From positions 186,001-250,000 of the forward strand of contig NZ_MUBK01000001.1 in assembly GCF_002127545.1 (NCBI RefSeq): a DNA stretch of 64,000 bases. Direction: 5' to 3'. Both the position numbers and the translations under genes were made by a program. Source of the DNA: Xenorhabdus beddingii (GTDB lineage: Bacteria; Pseudomonadota; Gammaproteobacteria; Enterobacterales; Enterobacteriaceae). Under the pieces are notes generated by a model. It saw nothing but the letters and a program-made list of their open reading frames with translations. It was not told the origin of the DNA and did no database searches. Shown here one piece after another: positions 28,110 through 38,033 of this stretch. Position 1 is the stretch's first letter; the number at the start of each line of letters is the position of its first letter.

Positions 28110-28904
28110 TTGCGCAAACTGAAATTGCACGGCTTTAATAATCTAACAAAAAACTTGAGTTTCTGTATCTATGACATCTGTTATGCAAAAACGAAAGCCG
28201 ATCGCGACAGTTATATCGCGTACATTGATGAACAGTATAATGCAACTCGTCTGACTGAAATTCTCAGCGAAACCTGTTCAATCATTGGTGCAAATATTCT
28301 TAATATTGCTCGCCAGGATTATGATCCACAAGGAGCGAGCGTTACCATCCTGATTAGTGAAGAACCCATTGATCCCAAATTGGTGGATAATACAGAAAAC
28401 CCAGGCCCACTCCCTGATTCTGTCGTCGCCCACCTGGATAAAAGCCATATTTGTGTGCACACTTACCCAGAAAGCCACCCGGATGGCGGTATATGTACCT
28501 TCAGGGCAGATATTGAAGTGTCAACTTGTGGTGTAATATCTCCTCTTAAGGCATTGAATTATCTGATCTATGAATTGGAGTCCGATATTGTGACGATGGA
28601 TTATCGTGTTCGTGGTTTTACCCGGGATGTCAGTGGTGTAAAACTCTACATAGACCATGAAATTACTTCCATTCAAAATTACGTAACAGAAGAAATCCAA
28701 TCTCAGTATCACATGATTGATGTAAATATTTTTCAGGAAAACCTTTTTCACACCAAAATGATGTTGAAAACATTTGACCTGAATGAGTATTTGTTCAATA
28801 CCACAGCAGATGAATTAAGCGAAACAGAAAAGAAAGAGATCACCCGCTTACTTAAAAAAGAGACACAGGAAATTTATTACGGCAAAAATTTTCCTGATTT
28901 ATAA
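28110..28904 (+). CDS. speD: S-adenosylmethionine decarboxylase proenzyme, TTG start
   Basis: Pyruvoyl enzyme supplying the aminopropyl donor for SpeE. The start is a TTG after CGGGAGGTG; it gives 264 residues, the usual length, starting [18 protein letters not shown]. The self-cleavage site lies between Lys111 and Ser112 in [15 protein letters not shown], Ser112 becoming the pyruvoyl group. A very strong terminator follows. E. coli gene order is speE-speD too. Confidence 0.96.
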   Translation: MRKLKLHGFNNLTKNLSFCIYDICYAKTKADRDSYIAYIDEQYNATRLTEILSETCSIIGANILNIARQDYDPQGASVTILISEEPIDPKLVDNTENPGPLPDSVVAHLDKSHICVHTYPESHPDGGICTFRADIEVSTCGVISPLKALNYLIYELESDIVTMDYRVRGFTRDVSGVKLYIDHEITSIQNYVTEEIQSQYHMIDVNIFQENLFHTKMMLKTFDLNEYLFNTTADELSETEKKEITRLLKKETQEIYYGKNFPDL

Positions 28905-28926
28905 ATATTCATTCTCTATTTAACCT

Positions 28927-28972
28927 GAGTTACCGGCAGAGTATTACTCTGCCGGTAACTCGTTTTCGTTTT
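28927..28972 (+). terminator. rho-independent terminator of speED
   Basis: Perfect 16-bp stem (28927-28942 with 28946-28961), 3-nt loop, followed by GTTTTCGTTTT. The strongest terminator in the window. Confidence 0.92.
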
Positions 28973-29086
28973 ATTAAACCTATTGATTAAACCTATCACT
29001 GTCATTTTTCAAGTTGTAACTTGGTTTGACCATATTTTATTATTACATTGAATCTATTTAATGTGATTTATTGTTTTTAGAATAGC

Positions 29087-29899
29087 TCACAATACCCTTT
29101 GACCTTTAAATCGATAACCCCCATAACTTGGTGAAAACACCCATAAATTACTTTCAGATGGTTGCAGAAACATATCGGCATCGGCATCTTCATCGGCTAA
29201 CGTTAAAAATCCCATACGAGAATAAACGACATTATAAAGTATTTCATTTCCATTTTTCACTGAAAGTTTTAAGTTCCCAAGATATCCCAATTCATAAGAC
29301 TTATTAACTGCTTTTTCTATCAATAAATGTGAACAATTTCTGATTCCGGGATGGGTACATAATAAAGCCACCTCAGGATAAATGGGTTCATTTATCTGGA
29401 AATGCTCAGTGTTATCGTAAAAAAAATGGATAAATAACAGTATACCAATCGGTACATTTTCCATATAACAAACAAAATAGCTATAATTATTAGGATCTTT
29501 TTTAATATATGGGGATAACTCTAGCACTTTTTCTATACCTTCAACCATATTTCTCGCAGTACGAGAGCGTTTTTTCCATAATTTTTGTTCATCCAACTCT
29601 TCGTTGCGATTTGTTCTTTGCTCATTTCTTTTTCCTTGTTTTACCCTTCGGGGTGTTTGACAAAGCCACCCTTCTGATATGAGAGAATCAGAAATCTGCC
29701 TAACTGACTGTAACACTTGACTTTTATTAACCTCTCTAACGATAGGAATATATCCCTTGATCAATCCCGGATTGTTATAAGCTACCTCTGTATTTAATAT
29801 TTCTATTGGAGGGAAAATACTGAACGATCTTCGACGGGGTAACGCATTGTCTGAAGATAGGGGCATGTGACTATTGAAAGAATGATTTCGCCTTAACAT
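29087..29899 (-). CDS. GNAT-fold protein with long basic N-terminal extension, function unknown
   Basis: 270 residues. The C-terminal half looks like an acyl-CoA N-acyltransferase: VPIGILLFIHFF (strand 4), PEVALLCTHPGIRNCSHLLIEKAV covering the CoA loop (shown here in part), then LSVKNGNEILYNVVYSRMGF. The first 120 residues are rich in Arg/Lys/Ser with two basic clusters (PRRRSFS, RRVKQGKRNEQRTNRNE) and match no domain I know. It is AT-rich, flanked by long non-coding DNA, with CTCC (SD) 5 nt before the start. No signal peptide. Host-directed effector or a plain acetyltransferase are both possible. Confidence 0.55.
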   Translation of the reverse strand: MLRRNHSFNSHMPLSSDNALPRRRSFSIFPPIEILNTEVAYNNPGLIKGYIPIVREVNKSQVLQSVRQISDSLISEGWLCQTPRRVKQGKRNEQRTNRNEELDEQKLWKKRSRTARNMVEGIEKVLELSPYIKKDPNNYSYFVCYMENVPIGILLFIHFFYDNTEHFQINEPIYPEVALLCTHPGIRNCSHLLIEKAVNKSYELGYLGNLKLSVKNGNEILYNVVYSRMGFLTLADEDADADMFLQPSESNLWVFSPSYGGYRFKGQRVL

Positions 29900-30305
29900 A
29901 ACTCCTCCGACAAAAGAATTATGGTTAAAAATTAACTCTACCAGATGCTATAAAATAGCATACAAAATTTAATTTTGAAAACACTTAACAATATGGTGTA
30001 ATTTGTTTTTTTAATTTATCAGCTATACGATATAAAGCAAAAAAAACCAATTAATATGATTGACATATGCGATCATCATCAAAACGACCAGACAAAGAAA
30101 AATTAATGACTGTGCTATAGAGCATATAGAAACAACCATTGAAGATAATAAAAAAACAATCAAAGGTAATATAATTTAGTTGTTCCACAATGAAATTTGT
30201 TATCTAATTAACAAATTTCATTTAATTATTTGCATGAATCTTATTTTATGAACATGATGAGATATAAATAAATTTATAATAAATACCCTACAATATTCCA
30301 TAAAA
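29900..30305. other. gap between the GNAT-like gene and uhpA
   Basis: About 400 bp, very AT-rich, carrying the divergent promoters. Contains the inverted-repeat element 30191-30235; nothing else coding. Confidence 0.6.
30191..30235 (+). promoter_or_regulatory. inverted-repeat element upstream of uhpA, copy 1
   Basis: TGAAATTTGTT-atctaatt-AACAAATTTCA is a perfect 11-bp inverted repeat with an 8-nt spacer, followed 10 nt after AACAAATTT by TTTGCAT. The same AAATTTGTTATCT, half-site and TTTGCAT at identical spacing occur upstream of afuA. Lies 70 bp before the uhpA start. Confidence 0.6.
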
Positions 30306-30935
30306 ATGAAGATAAAAATTGCCCTCATTGATGACCATGTTGTTGTCCGTTCAGGTTTCGCTCAGTTATTGACACTTGAAGACGATATTATAATCGTAGG
30401 TCAGTACAGCAGTGCCAGTGAAGCATGGTCGGACTTACTCAAAAAGACGATTGACATCGTGATCATGGATATTTCCATGCCCAATGAAAGCGGGTTACAA
30501 CTTCTTGCGCGGTTACGCCCGACATGCCCCAATTTCCGCACTATTATGCTCAGTATTTATGACACTGCAGCTCTGGTACAGAGTGCTCTGGATTCAGGTG
30601 CACGCGGTTATCTGACAAAATTCTGTGGGCCAGAAGAATTGATCCAAGCAGTGCGGGCAGTTCACAAAGGCGAAATTTATCTCTGCGCTGACGCATTGAA
30701 AGCTCTGCGCCAAAGACCTCACGAAGCGACCGCATTGCAAGTTCTAACTTCACGAGAAAAGGAAATATTTAAATTGTTGATCAATGGAATTAGTGTAAAA
30801 GACATCGCTGAACAACTTGAGCTAAGCCCCAAAACCGTACATGTTCATCGTGCTAATATTCTTAGTAAATTGCAGTGCGACTCCACTATTGAACTTGTTC
30901 ATTACGCTTTACAGCATCAAATCATTACGGGTTAG
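30306..30935 (+). CDS. uhpA: UhpA-type response regulator, sugar-phosphate response
   Basis: NarL/FixJ-family activator. The 209-residue product has a receiver domain with acidic pair Asp9-Asp10 and phosphorylation site Asp55 (VIMDISMP), Lys near residue 105 (GYLTKFC), and a LuxR-type HTH (LTSREKEIFKLLINGISVKD). In E. coli UhpA activates uhpT when UhpBC sense external glucose-6-phosphate. No uhpT is present here; afuABC follows and is the likely target. uhpB begins 4 bp after the stop. Confidence 0.88.
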   Translation: MKIKIALIDDHVVVRSGFAQLLTLEDDIIIVGQYSSASEAWSDLLKKTIDIVIMDISMPNESGLQLLARLRPTCPNFRTIMLSIYDTAALVQSALDSGARGYLTKFCGPEELIQAVRAVHKGEIYLCADALKALRQRPHEATALQVLTSREKEIFKLLINGISVKDIAEQLELSPKTVHVHRANILSKLQCDSTIELVHYALQHQIITG

Positions 30936-30938
30936 TCA

Positions 30939-32519
30939 ATGAATTGGAAAGCGCGTTTCGGTTTACAGTCCCTATTTATATTCATTTTTTACTCAATTAC
31001 CTGGATTTCACTTTGGATTATCAGTTTTTATTTACATGAGGACGGACAACAAGCTGTACTTTTACTGCCACAAGGATTGAGGCTGGTACTTATGATTCTG
31101 TTATGGCGGCGTTACTTACCGTTCCTTATTATCAGTGAGATCAGCATATTGGCCTGGTTGAATAACGAACAGCTCATTACGGATTCAACTATCCTACTTT
31201 CCCCTGTGATCAGTTTAATCACAGTTTTAATGATTCAACAAATATGGAAACGCTATTCCCTTTATTGGCAGCAACTTTGCATCCTGTTAGTTGGAGTTAT
31301 TACCAATAGCCTGTTACAAACTCTTTACCTGAGTTTTTCAATATCATCTAAAGCAAATCTTCTTTTTCTCGCCTCAATCACTGGAGGAGTCCTGTTATCC
31401 CCATTTATTTATCTAATTTATATCTATCTATACGAGCAAAGTTTAAAAAACAACCGTATTACAGACGATTCATTCTATCCACAACTGCGCTCATCTTTTT
31501 TGATGTGGTGCTTTTTATTCAGCTTATTAGGGATCAGTGGACACTTCTTTTTATCACCTAAAATTGAAGGACTTTTGTCAATTTTAGTCTTTATTCCTAA
31601 TGTTTTTATGGCTTACCGTTATGGCTGGCAAGGCGGTGTATTTTCTGCATTATTGGGAAGTTTGATCGTCACCTTTGCCCGTCAATCCAGTGGCTCATTT
31701 AGCGAACTTCAAGAATTGGAGATCTTTTTGACTACCCAAGCCTTATTAGGAATCGGACTGGGTATTGCTATCAGTCGTCAACAACAATTAGCAAGTAACC
31801 TAAGTCATTATCGTACGCGATTGGAAAAAGAATTAGTCGTACGTTATACCTTGATGCAAAACCTCATACATATTGAAGAGGATATCCGTAAAGATATTGC
31901 CAGGGAATTACATGATGAGATTGGGCAAAATATCACTGCGATTCAAATCCAGTCTACCTTGATAAAACGTACAGCAAACTCACCACTGGTAATAAAAGCA
32001 TCGGAACAGATTAAATATCTTTCTCAGCAAATTCATCAGGCTACTCGCCAATTGCTGCGTGAGCTACGCCCACCAGCCTTAGACGAAATGTCATTTGAAC
32101 AGGCCATTCGTCATCTAGTCAATGAATTTGCTTTCGAGGAGCAAAATATTACTTGCCAATTTGACTATCAGCTTCCATTGGAACCGAAAAATAGTACGAT
32201 TACTTTAACTCTTTATCGACTTATTCAAGAACTGCTGAACAATATCAGCAAACATGCTAACGCGGATACCATTACGATCATATTAAATCAAAAAGAAAAT
32301 TTCATTCAGCTCCAAGTCAGTGATAATGGAATTGGTATCATAGATGACAAGAAAAATGCAGGATTTGGTCTGAAAGGTATTGAAGAGCGAGTTCGTGTCC
32401 TTGGTGGTAATTGGAGCTTAAATACTCAACAAGGAACTCATGTTGTTGTTAATTTACCCATAAATTCAGATGAGTATATTAAATCATCAAAAATTATTTC
32501 TAACGTATTAAAACTATAA
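30939..32519 (+). CDS. uhpB: UhpB-type sensor histidine kinase
   Basis: Membrane kinase that phosphorylates UhpA. The 526-residue product starts with a MASE1-like membrane domain of about eight segments (residues 10-290), then a HisKA_3 box with the phospho-acceptor in ARELHDEIGQNITAIQIQ, an N-box LIQELLNNISKHANAD and G-box DNGIGIIDDKKNAGFGLKGI. Family length is about 500. It lies between uhpA and uhpC in one operon. Confidence 0.88.
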   Translation: MNWKARFGLQSLFIFIFYSITWISLWIISFYLHEDGQQAVLLLPQGLRLVLMILLWRRYLPFLIISEISILAWLNNEQLITDSTILLSPVISLITVLMIQQIWKRYSLYWQQLCILLVGVITNSLLQTLYLSFSISSKANLLFLASITGGVLLSPFIYLIYIYLYEQSLKNNRITDDSFYPQLRSSFLMWCFLFSLLGISGHFFLSPKIEGLLSILVFIPNVFMAYRYGWQGGVFSALLGSLIVTFARQSSGSFSELQELEIFLTTQALLGIGLGIAISRQQQLASNLSHYRTRLEKELVVRYTLMQNLIHIEEDIRKDIARELHDEIGQNITAIQIQSTLIKRTANSPLVIKASEQIKYLSQQIHQATRQLLRELRPPALDEMSFEQAIRHLVNEFAFEEQNITCQFDYQLPLEPKNSTITLTLYRLIQELLNNISKHANADTITIILNQKENFIQLQVSDNGIGIIDDKKNAGFGLKGIEERVRVLGGNWSLNTQQGTHVVVNLPINSDEYIKSSKIISNVLKL

Positions 32520-32564
32520 CATAAGATTTTTATTGTCATTTATTCACTTTTATGGAGATTTATT

Positions 32565-33896
32565 ATGCAAGCCAATAGCAATGAACAGATTTCACAAAAT
32601 TATCGCTATTGGAGAAGCCATCTGTTGATGTCAATGATTGTTGGTTATGCCGCATTCCAGTTAACACGTAAGAGCTTGAATATTGCCATGCCTGAAATGC
32701 AGGTAGAGTTAACATTAAATAAGGATGATATTGGCTGGATAGCCAGCTTATTCTACATTACCTATGGCTGTTCAAAATTTATATCGGGAATTTTCCATGA
32801 TCATACTGGCTATCGCTGGTTTATGGGAGCTGGATTATTAGTAACCGGAATACTTAATATCATTTTCACATTTTGCTCATCACTAACAGCCTTATTAATT
32901 GTCTGGACACTTAATGGTTTTTTTCAAGGGTGGGGATGGCCGCCCTGCGCACGGCTATTAACTCACTGGTATTCCCGCAATGAACGAGGCTTTTGGTGGG
33001 GATGCTGGAATATTTCTATAAATATAAGTGGAATTCTGCTAGCACTTCTATCTGCACTACTAACGACAATCTATAGCTGGCGCGCTGCTCTACTGCTTCC
33101 TGGGATTATTAGCATTATATTGGGAATCTGGTTATTCCAAAAACTGCCGGGAACTCCACAACAGCATGGTTTACCTAGTATTGGAAACTGGCGACAAGAT
33201 GCAATGGAGCTAAAGCAAGAACATTCATCTCTCCCCATGCCAATGATGAAGATCCTAAAAGAAACCATTTTGTTCAACCGTACTATTTGGATCCTTGGAT
33301 GCTCCTATATATTGGTCTATTTCATCAGGACAGCAATACATGACTGGGGGAACCTCTGGCTATCAGAAAAACATGGAGCCAACTTATTCAGTACTAATGT
33401 CACTCTTTCATTATTTGAATTAGGTGGCCTATTAGGAGCACTTTGCTCAGGATGGGGTTCTGACCTATTCTTTCGTAGCCAGCGAGCTCCCATGATTTTA
33501 CTATTTTCTATTGGACTGTTTTTTTCAGTAACAGCACTTTGGTTAATTCCCATGCAAGATTATGTCTTATTGTCCACTTGTATTTTCAGTATTGGCTTTT
33601 TTGTTTTCGGCCCACAAATGTTAATTGGATTAGCAGCAACAGAATATTGCCATAAGAGAGCCGCTGGTACAGTCACAGGATATTTAGGTCTATACGCCTA
33701 CCTTAGTGCTGCGATTGCAGGCTGGCCATTAAGTCAAATCATTAACCGCTATGATTGGTCTGGAATGTTTGCTTTGCTTACTTTAGCCGCTGCGTTAATG
33801 GGATTATTACTGATGCCTCTATTGATAGCAGACATTAATAAACACGGAAGAAAATATGAACAAAATCAGCATGATGATGAATTCCAAAAGATCTAA
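32565..33896 (+). CDS. uhpC: UhpC-type membrane sugar-phosphate sensor (MFS)
   Basis: Major-facilitator protein of the organophosphate:phosphate antiporter family acting as receptor for UhpB. The 443-residue product has 12 predicted segments, the family features FQLTRKSLNIAMPEM, GWGWPPCARLLTHWYSRNERG and an RKS-like phosphate-binding Arg. It could also be a transporter (UhpT-like), but its fixed position after uhpB and the length near 440 favour the sensor. A weak hairpin follows at 33940-33973. Confidence 0.82.
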   Translation: MQANSNEQISQNYRYWRSHLLMSMIVGYAAFQLTRKSLNIAMPEMQVELTLNKDDIGWIASLFYITYGCSKFISGIFHDHTGYRWFMGAGLLVTGILNIIFTFCSSLTALLIVWTLNGFFQGWGWPPCARLLTHWYSRNERGFWWGCWNISINISGILLALLSALLTTIYSWRAALLLPGIISIILGIWLFQKLPGTPQQHGLPSIGNWRQDAMELKQEHSSLPMPMMKILKETILFNRTIWILGCSYILVYFIRTAIHDWGNLWLSEKHGANLFSTNVTLSLFELGGLLGALCSGWGSDLFFRSQRAPMILLFSIGLFFSVTALWLIPMQDYVLLSTCIFSIGFFVFGPQMLIGLAATEYCHKRAAGTVTGYLGLYAYLSAAIAGWPLSQIINRYDWSGMFALLTLAAALMGLLLMPLLIADINKHGRKYEQNQHDDEFQKI

Positions 33897-33939
33897 ATAC
33901 TCCCCCGATTGACTCACCAAATCCATCACATGAGAGTGT

Positions 33940-33973
33940 AAGTAGCCCGATTTTGCGTACATTATGGCTACTT
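33940..33973 (+). terminator. possible terminator of uhpABC
   Basis: 8-bp stem AAGTAGCC / GGCTACTT with an 18-nt loop, 44 bp after the uhpC stop. Loop is long and the T-run poor. Confidence 0.35.
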
Positions 33974-34620
33974 CCGCTCTGGAAAAATTTCTACTTCACG
34001 AACTGTTATCCGTATTCGTCTGCTCTCATTGATAAATGAGATGTCATTTCATTCTTATTAACATATCAATATTAATAACACTTTATAGTCATGATAAACA
34101 AAAATGTTTTATATTTTCATTCAATATGATTATATGTATTGTATGATTTACAATCCACTTATAACTCTGAAAGATAATGCGCTATTTTTTTACTATATAG
34201 AAACAAAGAATTTAGAATATATTTTATACTACAAAGACAGTATTTGTCTATTAAATAACCTAACGTTGATTTTCATACTAGATGTCAATTGTTATAAAAA
34301 TAAATGGGATTGATGCTACTATGACGTAAATGATGTAGGGATCTTAGGAAGATGATAAGACATTATATAATCTTGCAGATATATAATAGATTAAATAATT
34401 ATTCTTTTTTACATTAAAAATCAAATTAAAAATTTTTAAACACAAGAGTTAATATTGTAAAAATTTAAATACACTTATTTTACATTAAACGTCCAACAAA
34501 AAATAAAATAATAGAACTAAAAATTTACCTTATGAGTAAAATAAAATCAACAAATTCAAATTATTATTTGACATAGCCCAACATTCTGTAAAATGAAATT
34601 CATTCAATAGAAAATATTAA
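33974..34620. other. long AT-rich gap upstream of afuA
   Basis: About 650 bp with no convincing gene. A 69-codon open frame at 34104-34313 has extreme Ile/Tyr/Leu content and no ribosome site and is not called. Confidence 0.6.
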
Positions 34621-34663
34621 ATTTGTTATCTGGTTTGCAAATTTACTCTCTTAATTTGCATAA
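34621..34663 (+). promoter_or_regulatory. element upstream of afuA, copy 2
   Basis: AAATTTGTTATCT, then TGCAAATTT after the same 8-nt spacer as copy 1, then TTTGCAT after the same 10 nt. Ends 135 bp before the afuA start. Shared architecture with the uhpA promoter suggests common regulation. Confidence 0.6.
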
Positions 34664-34798
34664 GTATATTAATCTCATCATGATGTCTCAAGAATGAACT
34701 GGCAGGACTCTATTTTTAAATTAATAATAAGAGTTTCGTTTATTAATATTCATACTAACCCACCCGAAGTAGAAATTTTGAATGTAAGGACGTCATTA

Positions 34799-35830
34799 AT
34801 GAAACTCAATTATCTCGCCGTATTAATCACCATCGGACTCACAGCAGCTACCATAACCAGCAATGTTCAAGCAAAGGGTCGGCTGATTGTTTACTGTAGT
34901 GGCACGAATGCTCTATGTGAAACAGAAACACGTGCCTTTGGCGAAAAATACAATGTCAAAACCACATTTATTCGCAATAGCACAGGCAGTACATTAGCCA
35001 AAATCGAAGCAGAAAAACGCAATCCACAAGCAGATGTATGGTATGGAGGTTCACTCGATCCCCATTCCCAAGCTGGTGAGTTAGACCTCCTACAACTTTA
35101 TCAATCACCAAACTTATCCCAAATTTTTCCTCAGTTTCGCGATCCGGCAAAACGTAAAGGTAATTACACTTCTGCGGTTTATATGGGTATCCTTGGTTTT
35201 GGCGTGAATACAGAACGTCTGAAAGAGAAAAATCTCCCCATCCCTACCTGTTGGAAAGATCTGACTAAACCAGAATATAAAGGTGAAATTCAGATGGCTG
35301 ATCCACAAAGCTCCGGTACTTCCTATACCGCACTGGCAACCTTTATCCAATTGTGGGATGAAAACAAGGCTTTTGATTATTTGAAAAAACTAAATAGTAA
35401 TATTTCTCAATACACCAAATCTGGTATTGCTCCCGCACGTAATACCGCACGCGGTGAAACTGCCATTGGGATCGGTTTTCTACATGATTACTCGCTGGAA
35501 ATTGAGAATGGGGCGCCTATGAAACTGATTTCCCCTTGCGAAGGTACTGGCTATGAGATTGGTGGTGTCAGCATTATAAAAAATGCCCGTAACCTAGATA
35601 ACGCCAAATTATTCGTTGATTGGGTGCTGACCAAAGAAGCTCAAGAGTTGAGTTGGAAAAAAGGCCAGTCTTACCAGATCCTAACGAATACTACGGCAGA
35701 ATCTTCTCCCATAACACTGAATCCTGCTGAACTGAATCTTATCAGTTATGACATGGATAAATATGGTTCCAATGAAGTACGTAAGAAACTGATCAATAAG
35801 TGGCTCACGGAAGTCAAAATGGGAAAATGA
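34799..35830 (+). CDS. afuA: periplasmic sugar-phosphate-binding protein (AfuA-like)
   Basis: Substrate-binding protein of an ABC importer. Family members were first called ferric binding, but AfuA of Actinobacillus and enteric pathogens binds hexose phosphates. The ATG at 34799 after AAGGA gives a signal peptide (MKLNYLAVLITIGLTAATIT, cleavage after VQA) and 343 residues. The body RLIVYCSGTNALCETETRAF and DVWYGGSLDPHSQAGE is typical. The chosen start discards 35 upstream in-frame codons. Placement after uhpABC supports sugar phosphate over iron. Confidence 0.85.
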   Translation: MKLNYLAVLITIGLTAATITSNVQAKGRLIVYCSGTNALCETETRAFGEKYNVKTTFIRNSTGSTLAKIEAEKRNPQADVWYGGSLDPHSQAGELDLLQLYQSPNLSQIFPQFRDPAKRKGNYTSAVYMGILGFGVNTERLKEKNLPIPTCWKDLTKPEYKGEIQMADPQSSGTSYTALATFIQLWDENKAFDYLKKLNSNISQYTKSGIAPARNTARGETAIGIGFLHDYSLEIENGAPMKLISPCEGTGYEIGGVSIIKNARNLDNAKLFVDWVLTKEAQELSWKKGQSYQILTNTTAESSPITLNPAELNLISYDMDKYGSNEVRKKLINKWLTEVKMGK

Positions 35831-35939
35831 TTCCTTAAATCATTAGAGATAACCATTCAGGCAACGAACTATGAACATCTGTTCGCTGCCTGATCATGCG
35901 ATCTACATACTCTCTTCGTGAAATGTTATTGGGGAAATT

Positions 35940-38018
35940 ATGTCTCATACCCTTATCTTGCAGAAAAAGCAGGGTCAGGATTCTGTTTTCTGGTGGATTA
36001 TACTGGCATGGCTGTCATTTGCCCTGCTACCATCATGGAGTCTGGATTACGGCCTTTTTGATTCAACACCAGAAGAAATTCTGGCGGCTTACGGCTGGCA
36101 CGGTATTAACATCAGCATGTTATGGTTTATGCTGCCATCGGTCTTGCTATTACGTCCGCAGTTTCCGGCCGATCGTAGCTCTCGCCAACGTCACTATTTT
36201 GATGTGGGGTATTCCCTGTTCTGTGTGCTATTTATTATCACCAGTGCAGCGCTGACTGGACGCGGGTTAGGTTACTCTACTCTTGCCCTGTTTATCACAT
36301 TGGGAGCGATCATAACTCTGGCGCTTGCCCGTCTGGAATGGCTTGGCGGTGACAATTTCGTCATTGGTTCGCTGATAACAATCATTGCGTTGATTAGCGT
36401 GTTTATTCTTTTTCCCAGCATCGCCATCTTTATTCCCATGTTTACGGATGAGTCCGGCCATTTCGCACCATTCGCGTTTCTGTCAATACTCGGCCAATCC
36501 CATGTCCTGAAAATTATTGCCAATTCCGTACTCCTTTCTGTTTCAGTTGGCCTGGGCTGTACATTTTTTGGATTAGTATTGGCAATTTACACCGCTAGAA
36601 TCGCCACATATTCCGCCGTCATCGGCCGGATATTTTCTATCTTGCCAATTGTAACACCACCGTTTGTTGTGGGATTAGGTGTTACTCTAATGATGGGACG
36701 CTCCGGTTATATCACAGAGTTTCTGTCTACATGGTTAGGCTTAACTAACACAAACTGGTTATATGGTTTTGCAGGGATTTGGATCGCCCAAGTGCTGGCA
36801 TTTACACCGATGGCGTTCATCATTTTGGATGGAGCCATCAAAACAGTTCACCCTTCCTTAGAAGAAGCCGCCTATACCCTGAGAGCTAATCGCTATCAAA
36901 CTTTCTTCCATATCTTTATACCGTTATTGAAACCTGCTCTCGCTAACGCTTTCCTGATTGTAATTGTTCAATCTTTGGCTGATTTTAGTAATCCGCTGGT
37001 ATTAGGAGGTAACTTTGACGTATTGGCGACTCAGATTTATTTCTATATCGCAGGTTCACAACTTGACTATCAAGCCGCCAGCACTCTGGGCGCATCGTTG
37101 CTGGTCTTCTCGCTCCTGATTTTCTGTGTCCAATATCTCTGGATTGGCAAACGTTCTTATGTCACGGTTTCCGGTAAGTCCAACCGTGGTGATGTGCAGC
37201 CTTTGCCTGTTTCCCTCGTATGGGGTGTTTGCACCCTGTTGTTTATTTGGGTGATATTCAATATCCTGCTCTATGGCAGCATTTTCTATGGTAGCTTCAC
37301 CGTCAACTGGGGCGTGGACTATACTCTGACTCTGAACAATTTCATTATGCTGTTTGGCCAAGGAATGAGTGATGGTGCATGGCCTTCGCTATTGGATACA
37401 TTGTTGTATGCCGGCATTGCCGCCCCGATTACTGCCCTTTTCGGACTATTAATTGCTTATATCGTGGTTCGGCAACAATTCCGGGGCAAGAAAGTCATCG
37501 AATTCACAACCATGCTCTGTTTTGCTGTTCCCGGTACAGTAGCAGGAATATCTTACCTTCTGGCTTTCAATAGCGCACCATTCTATATCACGGGTACAGC
37601 ATTCATTATCATCATCTCCATGGTTATGCGAAACGTACCTGTCGGTATTCGAGCGGGTATCGCAGGACTTGGACAGATTGATAAATCGCTGGATGAAGCC
37701 TCTCTCAGCCTTCGGGCGAGTTCGATGAGAACAATATTGCATATCCTGCTGCCACTCCTGCGCCCAGCTATCTTATCAGCATTGATTTACAGCTTTGTAC
37801 GCGCCATAACCACCGTCAGTGCCATTGTATTTTTGGTGACACCAGATACACGTGTGGCAACAGCTTATATCCTGAATCGCATTGAAGATGGTGAATATGG
37901 CCTGGCTATCGCGTATGGCTCCATTCTGATCGTGGTTATGCTGGCAGTAATTTTCCTATTTGACTATTTAGTTGGCGAAACACGTGTTTCCCGCTCTAAA
38001 GCTAAAAATATCCAGTAA
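35940..38018 (+). CDS. afuB: ABC importer permease, two fused domains (AfuB-like)
   Basis: Inner-membrane permease. The 692-residue product has two binding-protein-dependent transport domains in tandem: the N-half with EAA loop LEEAAYTLRANRYQTFFHIF near residue 310 and the C-half with LDEASLSLRASSMRTILHIL near residue 590. About 14 hydrophobic segments. It lies between afuA and afuC in one operon; the start ATG follows GGGGAAA. Confidence 0.9.
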   Translation: MSHTLILQKKQGQDSVFWWIILAWLSFALLPSWSLDYGLFDSTPEEILAAYGWHGINISMLWFMLPSVLLLRPQFPADRSSRQRHYFDVGYSLFCVLFIITSAALTGRGLGYSTLALFITLGAIITLALARLEWLGGDNFVIGSLITIIALISVFILFPSIAIFIPMFTDESGHFAPFAFLSILGQSHVLKIIANSVLLSVSVGLGCTFFGLVLAIYTARIATYSAVIGRIFSILPIVTPPFVVGLGVTLMMGRSGYITEFLSTWLGLTNTNWLYGFAGIWIAQVLAFTPMAFIILDGAIKTVHPSLEEAAYTLRANRYQTFFHIFIPLLKPALANAFLIVIVQSLADFSNPLVLGGNFDVLATQIYFYIAGSQLDYQAASTLGASLLVFSLLIFCVQYLWIGKRSYVTVSGKSNRGDVQPLPVSLVWGVCTLLFIWVIFNILLYGSIFYGSFTVNWGVDYTLTLNNFIMLFGQGMSDGAWPSLLDTLLYAGIAAPITALFGLLIAYIVVRQQFRGKKVIEFTTMLCFAVPGTVAGISYLLAFNSAPFYITGTAFIIIISMVMRNVPVGIRAGIAGLGQIDKSLDEASLSLRASSMRTILHILLPLLRPAILSALIYSFVRAITTVSAIVFLVTPDTRVATAYILNRIEDGEYGLAIAYGSILIVVMLAVIFLFDYLVGETRVSRSKAKNIQ

Positions 38019-38033
38019 TCATGGAGTGACGAT

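Noticed and set aside
34104-34313. 69-codon frame in the afuA upstream gap
   Set aside because: Extreme Ile/Leu/Tyr/Asn content of AT-rich DNA, no ribosome site, no known motif.
34799-35830. AfuA-like protein as a ferric-iron binding protein
   Set aside because: Possible by fold, but adjacency to uhpABC and the shared promoter element favour sugar phosphate; kept only as the alternative.
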